Shown: positions 1 to 5,479 of the stretch, piece by piece
How the letters are laid out: each line of letters opens with the position of its first letter
How positions within the stretch are numbered: position 1 is the first letter of the stretch
From: Desulfarculaceae bacterium
GTDB taxonomy: Bacteria > Desulfobacterota > Desulfobacteria > Desulfobacterales > Desulfobacteraceae
Length of the DNA stretch: 9,005 bases
Reading direction: 5' to 3'
Assembly (NCBI GenBank): GCA_021737205.1
Contig: JAIPEK010000073.1
Span: 1-9,005 of the forward strand
The notes under the pieces: model-generated
The model's input: only the letters and a program-made list of their open reading frames with translations
Databases searched by the model: none
What the model was told of the DNA's origin: nothing
Program-made: the position numbers and the translations under genes

Positions 1-42
1 CATCCGATCCCGTCCCGAATACCGCCAGATGATTCGCCTTTT

Positions 43-558
43 TCACTTTTCAATTCCCTTTCGAGCCGTTACTCCTTTTTTAAAATAGTGCTTGACCTCC
101 TTCATCTCTGTTACAAGGTCGGCTTTTTCTGTCACCTTTTCCGTGGCGCCCCGTCCGGTAATCACCAATTCGAGTCCTTCCGGTTTCATTTCCATCAAAT
201 CCAGAAGATCGTTTTCCCGGATCAGTCCGCATGAAACCGCTACATTCCCCTCTTCCACAACAATCATGTCATATGAACGGTTTTGGATACAGCTCCGGAT
301 TTCATTCAACCCATGACTCGCCGCCTGTTTTTCTTCTTCGCTCGGCATTCCCCTGACAAACTTTCCGCATCCATACTGCCGGACCGTTATCCGACCATGA
401 AACGATTTAAGGGCGGTAATTTCAGAATATTCTCCCTGTTTTAAAAACTGGGCAACCAATACCGTAAGCCCCGCCCCGGCCGCCCTCAATGCAAGGCCCA
501 GCGCCGCCGTCGTCTTGCCTTTTCCATTTCCCGTGTATACCTGGATATACCCTTTCAT
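43..558 (-). CDS. cobO: Corrinoid (cob(I)yrinic acid a,c-diamide) adenosyltransferase, CobO/BtuR type
   Basis: This enzyme moves the 5'-deoxyadenosyl group from ATP to the Co(I) of a corrinoid, giving adenosylcobalamin or its precursor, in the cytoplasm. The 171-residue product opens with a P-loop of the CobO/BtuR kind, GNGKGKTT at residues 10-17. It also carries the family landmarks ITGRGA (about 133-138) and a C-terminal EMKEVKHYFKKG...KGIEK, which matches the usual EM..VKHP...G..A..GIE ending. The acidic motif normally written DEIN reads VEEGNVAV (101-108), a mild departure. It is somewhat shorter than E. coli BtuR because it lacks the N-terminal extension, which is normal for many CobO proteins. 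The ATG at 558 follows a close GAGGGA ribosome site. The gene is transcribed away from nadK, from a good promoter at 639-667. Nothing else in the window belongs to corrinoid synthesis. The family call is firm; whether it mainly serves synthesis or salvage cannot be told. Confidence 0.93.
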   Translation of the reverse strand: MKGYIQVYTGNGKGKTTAALGLALRAAGAGLTVLVAQFLKQGEYSEITALKSFHGRITVRQYGCGKFVRGMPSEEEKQAASHGLNEIRSCIQNRSYDMIVVEEGNVAVSCGLIRENDLLDLMEMKPEGLELVITGRGATEKVTEKADLVTEMKEVKHYFKKGVTARKGIEK

Positions 559-638
559 ATTCCCTCGATCGGATTGAATTTTCCGTTTTTTGCCGATAAT
601 CGCCCCGCCTTTCCCGGTTCTTGTCCTATAGATTTCGT

Positions 639-667
639 ATTATACACCCCTCCGTATCCTGTTACAA
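639..667 (-). promoter_or_regulatory. Sigma70-type promoter for cobO
   Basis: On the minus strand, TTGTAA (667-662) and a perfect TATAAT (644-639) are separated by exactly 17 bases, with TG directly before the -10 box. The predicted start is near 632, leaving an untranslated leader of about 73 nt. That is too short for a cobalamin riboswitch, and no B12-box-like sequence was seen in it. Confidence 0.7.
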
Positions 668-705
668 GACGCCTTTTTCCATTCCGGGATTCGGTTCTGC
701 CCTAC

Positions 706-721
706 TGTTTCACATGAAACA
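706..721. other. parS-like ParB binding site 1 (intergenic)
   Basis: TGTTTCACATGAAACA differs from the widely conserved bacterial parS consensus TGTTTCACGTGAAACA at one central position (G to A). It lies between the divergent cobO and nadK promoters, 14 bases before the nadK -35 box, and overlaps neither. The near-palindrome alone would be modest evidence, but a second, even better site at 3100-3115 makes the parS reading much stronger. Confidence 0.72.
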
Positions 722-735
722 TTCCTATTTATTTA

Positions 736-764
736 TTGACGGATATCTGCAATTGAGCTAACTA
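736..764 (+). promoter_or_regulatory. Sigma70-type promoter for the nadK operon
   Basis: TTGACG (736-741) and TAACTA (759-764) are separated by 17 bases. The predicted start is near 771, about 40 nt before the NAD kinase start codon. It is the only convincing -35/-10 pair on the plus strand in the 559-809 spacer. Confidence 0.55.
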
Positions 765-809
765 GAGAATGACAATTGCCCGTACAGGTAATATGAAAAC
801 CGTTTTGGA

Positions 810-1643
810 ATGCGTATGAATAAAAAGCTCGGACTCGTGGTAAAAGAGGACCCCAAGGCCATAGAGACCTGCAATACAATCAAAGCCTATCTCGGAGACC
901 GGTGCAGGGTAATCGATATTTCCGGGGAACCTGACTCGGCCACTATGCAGGACCTTTATTGTATCGTTGTTTTAGGAGGAGACGGGACATTTCTGAGTGC
1001 TGCAAGGTACACCCTCGATTTCGACCTCCCTTTGATGGGCATTAAGTTCGGCGAGGTCGGATTTCTTGCGGAGACTCTTGAAGACGAAATCATTTCAGCC
1101 GTAAACGCGATCCTCGAAGAAAGATACACAGTGGAATATCGAACCCGGCTTCAAGTGTCCGTAAAAAACAACAACAAAACCCGTATCCGTGTGGACGTGT
1201 TGAATGATGCCGTCATCAACAAATCAGCTCTGTCACGTCTTGCCTATTGTGATGTATATATTGATCAGTACTATTTAACAACCTACAAAGCTGATGGCCT
1301 GATTGTAGGAACTCCCACCGGCTCAACCGCATATTCTTTAGCTGCGGGAGGTCCGGTTATTCACCCTGCGGTACCCGGCATAATCCTCACTCCGATCTGT
1401 CCCTTCACTCTGACTAACCGTCCTCTGATTCTCCCGGATTCCGTTGGTATTGAAATCCGCATCAAGGGGAATCCAACTGATACTTTTCTTACTTTCGATG
1501 GGCAGGAAGGACTTGATGTGGATTCTTCCGACAGAATTTTTATTACCAAAAGTCAAACCCCGCTGAAAATGGTCTGCCTTAATGAACAGAATTATTTCAG
1601 TGTACTGAAAGCAAGACTTATGTGGAGCGGTGGTAAAACCTGA
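810..1643 (+). CDS. nadK: NAD kinase
   Basis: The product phosphorylates NAD+ to NADP+ using ATP (or polyphosphate) in the cytoplasm, the only route to NADP. The 277-residue protein is of normal length. It shows the family signatures in order: GGDGT(F) at 56-60, ND at 132-133 (the NE/D motif that contacts NAD), the glycine-rich stretch from D162 to P182 containing GTPTGSTAY, the LTPICPFTLTNRP segment at 193-205, and FDGQ at 229-232. The start is uncertain: ATG at 810 has almost no ribosome site, while an in-frame ATG at 816 has GGA seven bases ahead. A tiny reading frame of eight codons at 793-819 ends in TGA overlapping the 816 ATG (ATGA), so translational coupling is possible. The gene leads a two-gene unit; its TGA is ten bases before the amidohydrolase start. 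Confidence 0.95.
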   Translation: MRMNKKLGLVVKEDPKAIETCNTIKAYLGDRCRVIDISGEPDSATMQDLYCIVVLGGDGTFLSAARYTLDFDLPLMGIKFGEVGFLAETLEDEIISAVNAILEERYTVEYRTRLQVSVKNNNKTRIRVDVLNDAVINKSALSRLAYCDVYIDQYYLTTYKADGLIVGTPTGSTAYSLAAGGPVIHPAVPGIILTPICPFTLTNRPLILPDSVGIEIRIKGNPTDTFLTFDGQEGLDVDSSDRIFITKSQTPLKMVCLNEQNYFSVLKARLMWSGGKT

Positions 1644-1653
1644 GGAATGACCA

Positions 1654-2427
1654 ATGAATATCAGCGGATCGATTATCGATGCCCATGTACATTGCGGTGT
1701 ACAAGACGATTATACCCGCCAGGCACTTGAACATTACATCGAATCAATAAAATTGACCGGTATTGAAGGGGCTGTTATGTTTCCCCCGGTAATCGAAATT
1801 TATGACCGGTACAACCCGCATTTTGAGGATTCGTCGTACTGGCGGACCCGGCGCCGGAAAGCGAACGAATATATTGAAACCCTTGCAAGTAACACCATTC
1901 AGGTTATTCCGTACTTTTTTATTTGGAACGACTTTGCAGTAGACCAGATATCCTCTCGCCATAAGGGTATCAAGTGGCACAGGCATATGGATGAGCCTGT
2001 CTACCATTATAATACACCTGGATGCCGACACGCGTTGGATACGATCCGCTCTCTGAATATGCCGGTGGTGTACGAGGAAGAATTCGAAAACACTTTGGCA
2101 TTTGTTCGGGACATTGCCGAAGATGTACGGGTGATTATCCCGCACCTGGGTGGATTGAACGGAAGCTATCATGCCTTGAAACGGCATGGCATATGGAACG
2201 AAGACCATGTATACACGGATACCGCTCTTGCGGGTTCCAGCGAAATAAAAGACTATATCCGGGAATTCGGTACCGATCGCATCCTTTTCGGATCAGATTT
2301 TCCTTTTGGCGACCCAAAGAGAGAACTTTCGAAAATATTCGAGCTGGATCTATCTCCAGTTGAAAAAAACGCAATTCTTGCCGGGAATCTGAAAAAGTTG
2401 CTTGCGGACAGCAATTCCGGTTTTTAA
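1654..2427 (+). CDS. Amidohydrolase-2 family metal-dependent hydrolase
   Basis: This is a predicted TIM-barrel metal hydrolase of the amidohydrolase-2 (ACMSD-like) group; the substrate is unknown. The 257-residue protein has the N-terminal metal motif DAHVH (H11, H13), a lysine in GIKWH (K107), acidic residues after the next strand (VVYEEEF, 138-144), the barrel histidine in IPHLGG (H164), and the C-terminal catalytic aspartate in ILFGSDFPFGDP (D215). All the expected positions are present, so the enzyme looks intact. ATG at 1654 has a GAGGA ribosome site (1642-1646) that begins inside the nadK stop codon, so the two genes are surely cotranscribed and probably coupled. Its stop shares the four bases TTAA with the stop of thpR on the other strand, leaving no room for a terminator. 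Possible reactions include decarboxylation or hydrolysis of a small acid or lactone; the sequence does not decide. Confidence 0.85.
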   Translation: MNISGSIIDAHVHCGVQDDYTRQALEHYIESIKLTGIEGAVMFPPVIEIYDRYNPHFEDSSYWRTRRRKANEYIETLASNTIQVIPYFFIWNDFAVDQISSRHKGIKWHRHMDEPVYHYNTPGCRHALDTIRSLNMPVVYEEEFENTLAFVRDIAEDVRVIIPHLGGLNGSYHALKRHGIWNEDHVYTDTALAGSSEIKDYIREFGTDRILFGSDFPFGDPKRELSKIFELDLSPVEKNAILAGNLKKLLADSNSGF

Positions 2428-3008
2428 AAGCACGAAGAAAATTCTGCTGAAAAAAGTCGGGTATGAACAGCGCTCCCGTATTCGAGATCACTTTTGAACA
2501 GATGGACACCGGTCACTTGAAACGGTTTTGATTGAAAGGAACTTAACCGATCAATCATCTCGTATATTGTATGAGGAGAAACCCGCCCCTTTGTTCTACC
2601 GATTGTAAAATGGGGGTGGAAACGCTTTCCATCCTTTTGAAAACCAAGCAGGCTCAGTTCGGTTTCAATGCTGGAATATAGATTGCGAAGGTTTTCAGTT
2701 TCCCCTTTGACCTTGCTCCAAAGTACTCTGGGTTTCTTTACAGAGGGAAAAACGCCCAGTCCCCCGGCAAAAATCATAAACGGGGAAAAGGCAGCTGCCG
2801 CATGCTGCAAATGATGCATTAGTTTTTCTTCAACGCCGGAGCAGGTGTCGCCGAGGAACTTCAAAGTAAGATGCATGTTTTTTTCCGGAGTCCACGAGGC
2901 ACGAATCCCTCTTTGTTTGAGATGGCATTGAAGATCTCTCAAGTGACGAATGGTATCTTTGGAAACGGACAGCGCTATGAACAGCCTTTTGCTTTTGCAT
3001 TCAGCCAA
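2424..3008 (-). CDS. thpR: RNA 2',3'-cyclic phosphodiesterase (LigT/ThpR family)
   Basis: A 2H-phosphoesterase that opens RNA 2',3'-cyclic phosphates to 2'-phosphates; E. coli ThpR can also join tRNA halves through a 2'-5' bond. The 194-residue product has both HxTx motifs, HLTL at 46-49 and HFTI at 133-136, plus the family's N-terminal RLFIAL strand and the GLGVFPS...PRVLW block (83-97). The start is TTG at 3008: a ribosome site AAGGGA lies at the right distance, and no in-frame ATG occurs near the N terminus. This start overlaps the upstream MoaD-like gene by eight bases (TTGGCTGA), implying translational coupling as the last gene of the dtxR unit. The neighbouring divergent rtcB also handles RNA 2',3'-cyclic ends. 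The family assignment is firm; the physiological RNA is not known. Confidence 0.93.
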   Translation of the reverse strand: MAECKSKRLFIALSVSKDTIRHLRDLQCHLKQRGIRASWTPEKNMHLTLKFLGDTCSGVEEKLMHHLQHAAAAFSPFMIFAGGLGVFPSVKKPRVLWSKVKGETENLRNLYSSIETELSLLGFQKDGKRFHPHFTIGRTKGRVSPHTIYEMIDRLSSFQSKPFQVTGVHLFKSDLEYGSAVHTRLFSAEFSSCF

Positions 3009-3291
3009 TGTTTTTCCCTTTTATAAAGCCAAGAAAAACCCTATAAGGCCCCGGAGTTCCTGGTGGAACCAATGCAACCCGGTCCTGGTGACGCAAGACT
3101 GTTTCACGTGAAACCACTTTCCCGTTTATAAAAACGGCTTCAACTTCTTCTGCTCCGAGAGCCATCTGTTCAATCAGATCAGAAGCACACGTTCCAGTTT
3201 CAAGAACAAGTTCCCTGTTTCTACACTCGATACCTTTTTGAAGAAGTTTTTTCTGTAAAAAAGAAAACGCGTTAAAAGTGACGGTAATCAT
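3001..3291 (-). CDS. MoaD/ThiS-like beta-grasp (sulfur-carrier-fold) protein
   Basis: The 96-residue product has the small ubiquitin-like fold pattern of MoaD/ThiS: an N-terminal ITVTF strand, a middle helix (TCASDLIEQM), then VFINGKVV (53-60) and the late RVALVPPG (71-78), which matches the usual NG..V......GD.V...PP.GG arrangement. It departs from true sulfur carriers after that: the PP is followed by GTPGPYRVFLG and a basic tail ending KGKNIG, with no terminal Gly-Gly for thiocarboxylation. It may need trimming, may act without a thiocarboxylate, or may be a distinct beta-grasp subfamily. ATG at 3291 has a TAGGAG ribosome site that includes the stop of the dtxR-like gene, and the gene overlaps thpR. 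A parS-like site occupies codons 59-64. A role in pterin-cofactor supply for the nearby AOR is an inference from fold and context only. Confidence 0.75.
   Translation of the reverse strand: MITVTFNAFSFLQKKLLQKGIECRNRELVLETGTCASDLIEQMALGAEEVEAVFINGKVVSRETVLRHQDRVALVPPGTPGPYRVFLGFIKGKNIG
3100..3115. other. parS-like ParB binding site 2 (inside the MoaD-like gene)
   Basis: TGTTTCACGTGAAACC matches the conserved parS consensus TGTTTCACGTGAAACA at 15 of 16 positions and contains the full 14-base palindrome GTTTCACGTGAAAC. At uniform base composition that exact 14-mer would be expected by chance about 3 in 100,000 times in a window of this size. It lies within codons 59-64 (V-V-S-R-E-T) of the MoaD-like gene. 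Intragenic parS sites are well known, for example in Bacillus spo0J. Confidence 0.85.
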
Positions 3292-3299
3292 TCGGGCTC

Positions 3300-4055
3300 C
3301 TAACAGATCGAAACTTGGATCTTCTCGGCGTTGACCTTCCGGATAACAAGGTGATATCCCCGGACGGAAAGTTCAATATCATCGGTTTCCGGGTTGATGC
3401 GGTCAATGTGGAAAAGGCTGCCTGCTGTTACACCGTATTCTGCAAGCATCCGCCCGGAGCCGTTTTCACAGTCGCATTGGACAAGCCTTGCCTTTTCTCC
3501 TACTTTTACCCTGCTCAGAGGAATGATCTCCCCGGCAAAGGCCGGGCATCTTCCTCCCTGTGCGCCTTCGGCAAATCGGCATGTATCAACATGACTGCAT
3601 TCCTCTTTGGGTTTGCCTGTGGTACTGAACCGACGGAATCCCTCGATCCATTCCTGACCGCTCCTGGGGCAAATTTCAGTGAACTCGACAAACTTGACTA
3701 TTTTATTCAGAACCTCCGGGGTTACCTCATGCTCCATTTTACAAGCGGCCTCATCCGCAGTTTCAGGGTCAATGCAGAGGATGTCCGTGAAAAACTGCTT
3801 CAGAACTTCATGCCGCCGAATGACATCCACTGCCAAAGCGCGCCCGTGTTCGGTCAACGTGATCACGTCGTACGGGGAATAATTCAGGTATCCTTTGGAG
3901 GAAAGAGATTTCAACGCCCCGGTTACAGAGGAATTGTTCACATTGAGTCGTTTGGCGATTTCTTTGACTCTTGCAGCCTGTTTTTCTTCGATAATATGGT
4001 AGATGGCTTCAAGATAATCCTCGAGACTCGGGGTCAGTTTTTGCTTGGCTTTCAT
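3300..4055 (-). CDS. DtxR/MntR-family metal-dependent regulator with C-terminal FeoA domain
   Basis: A predicted metal-sensing transcriptional repressor of 251 residues. Residues 8-60 form the DtxR-type winged helix (TPSLEDYLEAIY, then a recognition region KEIAKRLN...SSVTGALKSL). Residues 65-125 are the dimerisation and metal domain with H82-E83 and the C105-x2-E108-H109 cluster. Residues 126-172 are a cysteine-bearing linker (C129, C153, C159, C170). Residues 177-251 are a FeoA/SH3-like domain. The primary-site residues are mixed: D13 stands where MntR has Asp and DtxR has Met, while C105 is DtxR-like where MntR has Glu, so iron versus manganese cannot be called. The frame stays open far upstream, but domain homology begins at the ATG at 4055, which has AGGTG ahead of it and a promoter beyond. 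It heads a unit with the MoaD-like gene and thpR, an unusual set for a metal regulator. Autoregulation is likely in this family. Confidence 0.88.
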   Translation of the reverse strand: MKAKQKLTPSLEDYLEAIYHIIEEKQAARVKEIAKRLNVNNSSVTGALKSLSSKGYLNYSPYDVITLTEHGRALAVDVIRRHEVLKQFFTDILCIDPETADEAACKMEHEVTPEVLNKIVKFVEFTEICPRSGQEWIEGFRRFSTTGKPKEECSHVDTCRFAEGAQGGRCPAFAGEIIPLSRVKVGEKARLVQCDCENGSGRMLAEYGVTAGSLFHIDRINPETDDIELSVRGYHLVIRKVNAEKIQVSIC

Positions 4056-4092
4056 GATTCGACACCTGTAAAATAATTTTAGCTTTTCAAAT

Positions 4093-4119
4093 ATTATACG
4101 GTTCATCATATTTTGTAAA
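4093..4119 (-). promoter_or_regulatory. Promoter for the dtxR-moaD-like-thpR unit with imperfect inverted repeat
   Basis: On the minus strand TTTACA (4119-4114) precedes a perfect TATAAT (4098-4093) with a short 15-base spacer (16 if GTTTAC is taken as the -35). An imperfect inverted repeat, CAAATATTATAC at 4088-4099 against CATCATATTTTG at 4104-4115 with one unpaired base, spans the -10 and spacer. That position would suit a repressor operator, possibly autoregulation by the DtxR-like protein. The repeat is AT-rich, so this is tentative. Confidence 0.45.
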
Positions 4120-4175
4120 CATTTCCATAAAAATATTCGACTCTTTTTTGAAAAATGGGCGGATCGGATTTCCCC

Positions 4176-4204
4176 TTGATCTTTGGATATAGAATGAATA
4201 TTAT
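4176..4204 (+). promoter_or_regulatory. Possible promoter for rtcB
   Basis: TTGATC (4176-4181) and TATTAT (4199-4204) are 17 bases apart. If used, transcription would start near 4211, downstream of the ATG at 4194, and the ligase would then begin at the ATG at 4266. The site and the chosen start are therefore alternatives; it is reported with low confidence. Confidence 0.25.
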
Positions 4205-5435
4205 TAATGGTGTTATTAGTAATATTTCTTTTGATCCGGAACGACGAATCAGTGCGGCATTCATTATGAGAAAAACCGACGGGAAACCGGATTACGGTAT
4301 ATGGGGAAGCGATCATCCGGACGACGTATTGGTGCAGTTCGAAGGAGCGCTCGGTCTTCCTGTTTCGGTGAAAGGTGCCCTGATGGCGGATGCACATCTG
4401 GGATACGGTCTCCCCATCGGGGGGGTTCTCGCAACCGATAACGCAGTAATTCCGTATGCAGTTGGAGTAGACATCGCTTGCCGGATGAAAATGAGCATTC
4501 TTTCCGCCTCGGTTGAAAAGTTCCAAACCGACGGAAAAACATACGGACATGCGCTGGAACGGGAAACCTGTTTCGGAGTAGGTAAGCAACTCAGGCGATC
4601 CAAGTACCACAGAGTCATGGACGAGGACTGGTCCTTCTGCAAGCCGGTCAGGTCACTCAAAGATAAAGCTGCAAGACAGCTTGGAACCAGTGGATCCGGT
4701 AACCACTTTGCCGAATTCGGCATTCTTACACTTGATGCGCCTGAACTGGGGTTGCCGCCCGGCAAGCACCTCGCCTTTCTCACCCACAGCGGAAGCAGGG
4801 GAGCGGGTGCTTCCATTGCCAAACATTACAGCGGGATTGCAAAAAGAAAACATCCGGAACTGCCCCGGGAGATAAATAACCTCGCCTGGCTGGATATGAA
4901 CTCGGAGGACGGAATTGAGTACTGGAAAGCCATGGAACTCATGGGGCGGTATGCCTCGGCGAACCACGAAACCATTCATGATGCAGTACTGGGAGTCCTT
5001 GGGGAACGGGTGGTCGCAACCATTGAAAACCATCATAATTTTGCGTGGAAAGAGACAGTGGACAACAAAGAATTGATTGTTCACCGGAAAGGGGCTACCC
5101 CTGCGGGAACCGGTACTCTGGGGGTTATTCCCGGATCGATGGCTTCTCCCGCCTTCGTCGTACGGGGCAGGGGAGTGCAACGATCGATCTGTTCAGCCGC
5201 TCACGGGGCCGGCAGAAAAATGAGCAGAAATGCCGCCAAAAAAAAATTCCGTATGGAGGATCTTGAAAGGGTGCTCGGGGAAAAGGGGATCACCCTGATC
5301 TCCGCCGGGATTGATGAAGTACCGATGGCGTACAAAGACATTGAAACGGTAATGCACCAGCAGAAAGACCTGGTGGATATCATTGCCAGGTTCGATCCCG
5401 TGCTTGTAAAAATGGCGCCTTCGAAGGGGAAATAA
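4194..5435 (+). CDS. rtcB: RtcB-family RNA-splicing/repair ligase
   Basis: A Mn2+- and GTP-dependent RNA ligase that joins RNA 2',3'-cyclic phosphate or 3'-phosphate ends to 5'-OH ends. From the 4194 start it is 413 residues, close to E. coli RtcB. It has ADAHLG (65-70), the metal-binding GVDIAC (D93, C96), GTSGSGNHFAE (with H171), the metal histidine in THSGSRG (H198), NHHNF (H280/H281), and the guanylylated histidine in SAAHGAGR (H337), followed by EVPMAYKDI near the C terminus. It belongs to the subgroup reading LPIGGVLATDNAVIPYAVG. Three starts are open: 4155 (no ribosome site), 4194 (weak GGA six bases ahead) and 4266 (nearest to where homology begins, no ribosome site). I chose 4194. 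It is divergent from the dtxR-thpR unit and 44 bases before the AOR gene, with which it is probably cotranscribed. No archease or RtcR regulator is present. Confidence 0.93.
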   Translation: MNIINGVISNISFDPERRISAAFIMRKTDGKPDYGIWGSDHPDDVLVQFEGALGLPVSVKGALMADAHLGYGLPIGGVLATDNAVIPYAVGVDIACRMKMSILSASVEKFQTDGKTYGHALERETCFGVGKQLRRSKYHRVMDEDWSFCKPVRSLKDKAARQLGTSGSGNHFAEFGILTLDAPELGLPPGKHLAFLTHSGSRGAGASIAKHYSGIAKRKHPELPREINNLAWLDMNSEDGIEYWKAMELMGRYASANHETIHDAVLGVLGERVVATIENHHNFAWKETVDNKELIVHRKGATPAGTGTLGVIPGSMASPAFVVRGRGVQRSICSAAHGAGRKMSRNAAKKKFRMEDLERVLGEKGITLISAGIDEVPMAYKDIETVMHQQKDLVDIIARFDPVLVKMAPSKGK

Positions 5436-5479
5436 ATCGCAGAACCGAATGTAAACCATAATATCTAAAGGAGGGGAAA

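Noticed and set aside
1..42. Possible start of another minus-strand gene (CAT at 1-3, GGGA-like site ahead on the minus strand)
   Set aside because: The rest lies outside the window, so nothing can be tested; no terminator hairpin was seen here either.
559..638. Possible cobalamin riboswitch in the cobO leader
   Set aside because: The predicted leader is only about 73 nt, far shorter than the B12 aptamer, and no B12-box-like sequence was seen.
640..648. TTATACACC, close to a DnaA box (TTATNCACA)
   Set aside because: It is a single hit with a mismatch that overlaps the cobO -10 box; there is no cluster of boxes, so there is no evidence for oriC in the window.
3315..4076. Plus-strand open frame of 253 codons opposite the dtxR-like gene
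   Set aside because: It has no recognisable motif or ribosome site and lies entirely antisense to the well-supported regulator.
4371..4386. TGTTTCGGTGAAAGG, resembling a third parS site
   Set aside because: The two halves are two bases closer than in parS and the right half is imperfect; it lies in rtcB and does not fit the 16-bp palindrome.
4563..4574. GAAACCTGTTTC inverted repeat, similar to the palindrome at 7393
   Set aside because: It is inside the rtcB coding sequence with shorter arms and a two-base centre; short repeats like this are expected by chance.
4056..4610. Upstream extension of the dtxR-like reading frame to 4610
   Set aside because: The extra residues do not resemble the family, overlap rtcB on the other strand, and would skip over the promoter at 4093-4119; the DtxR domain starts at 4055.
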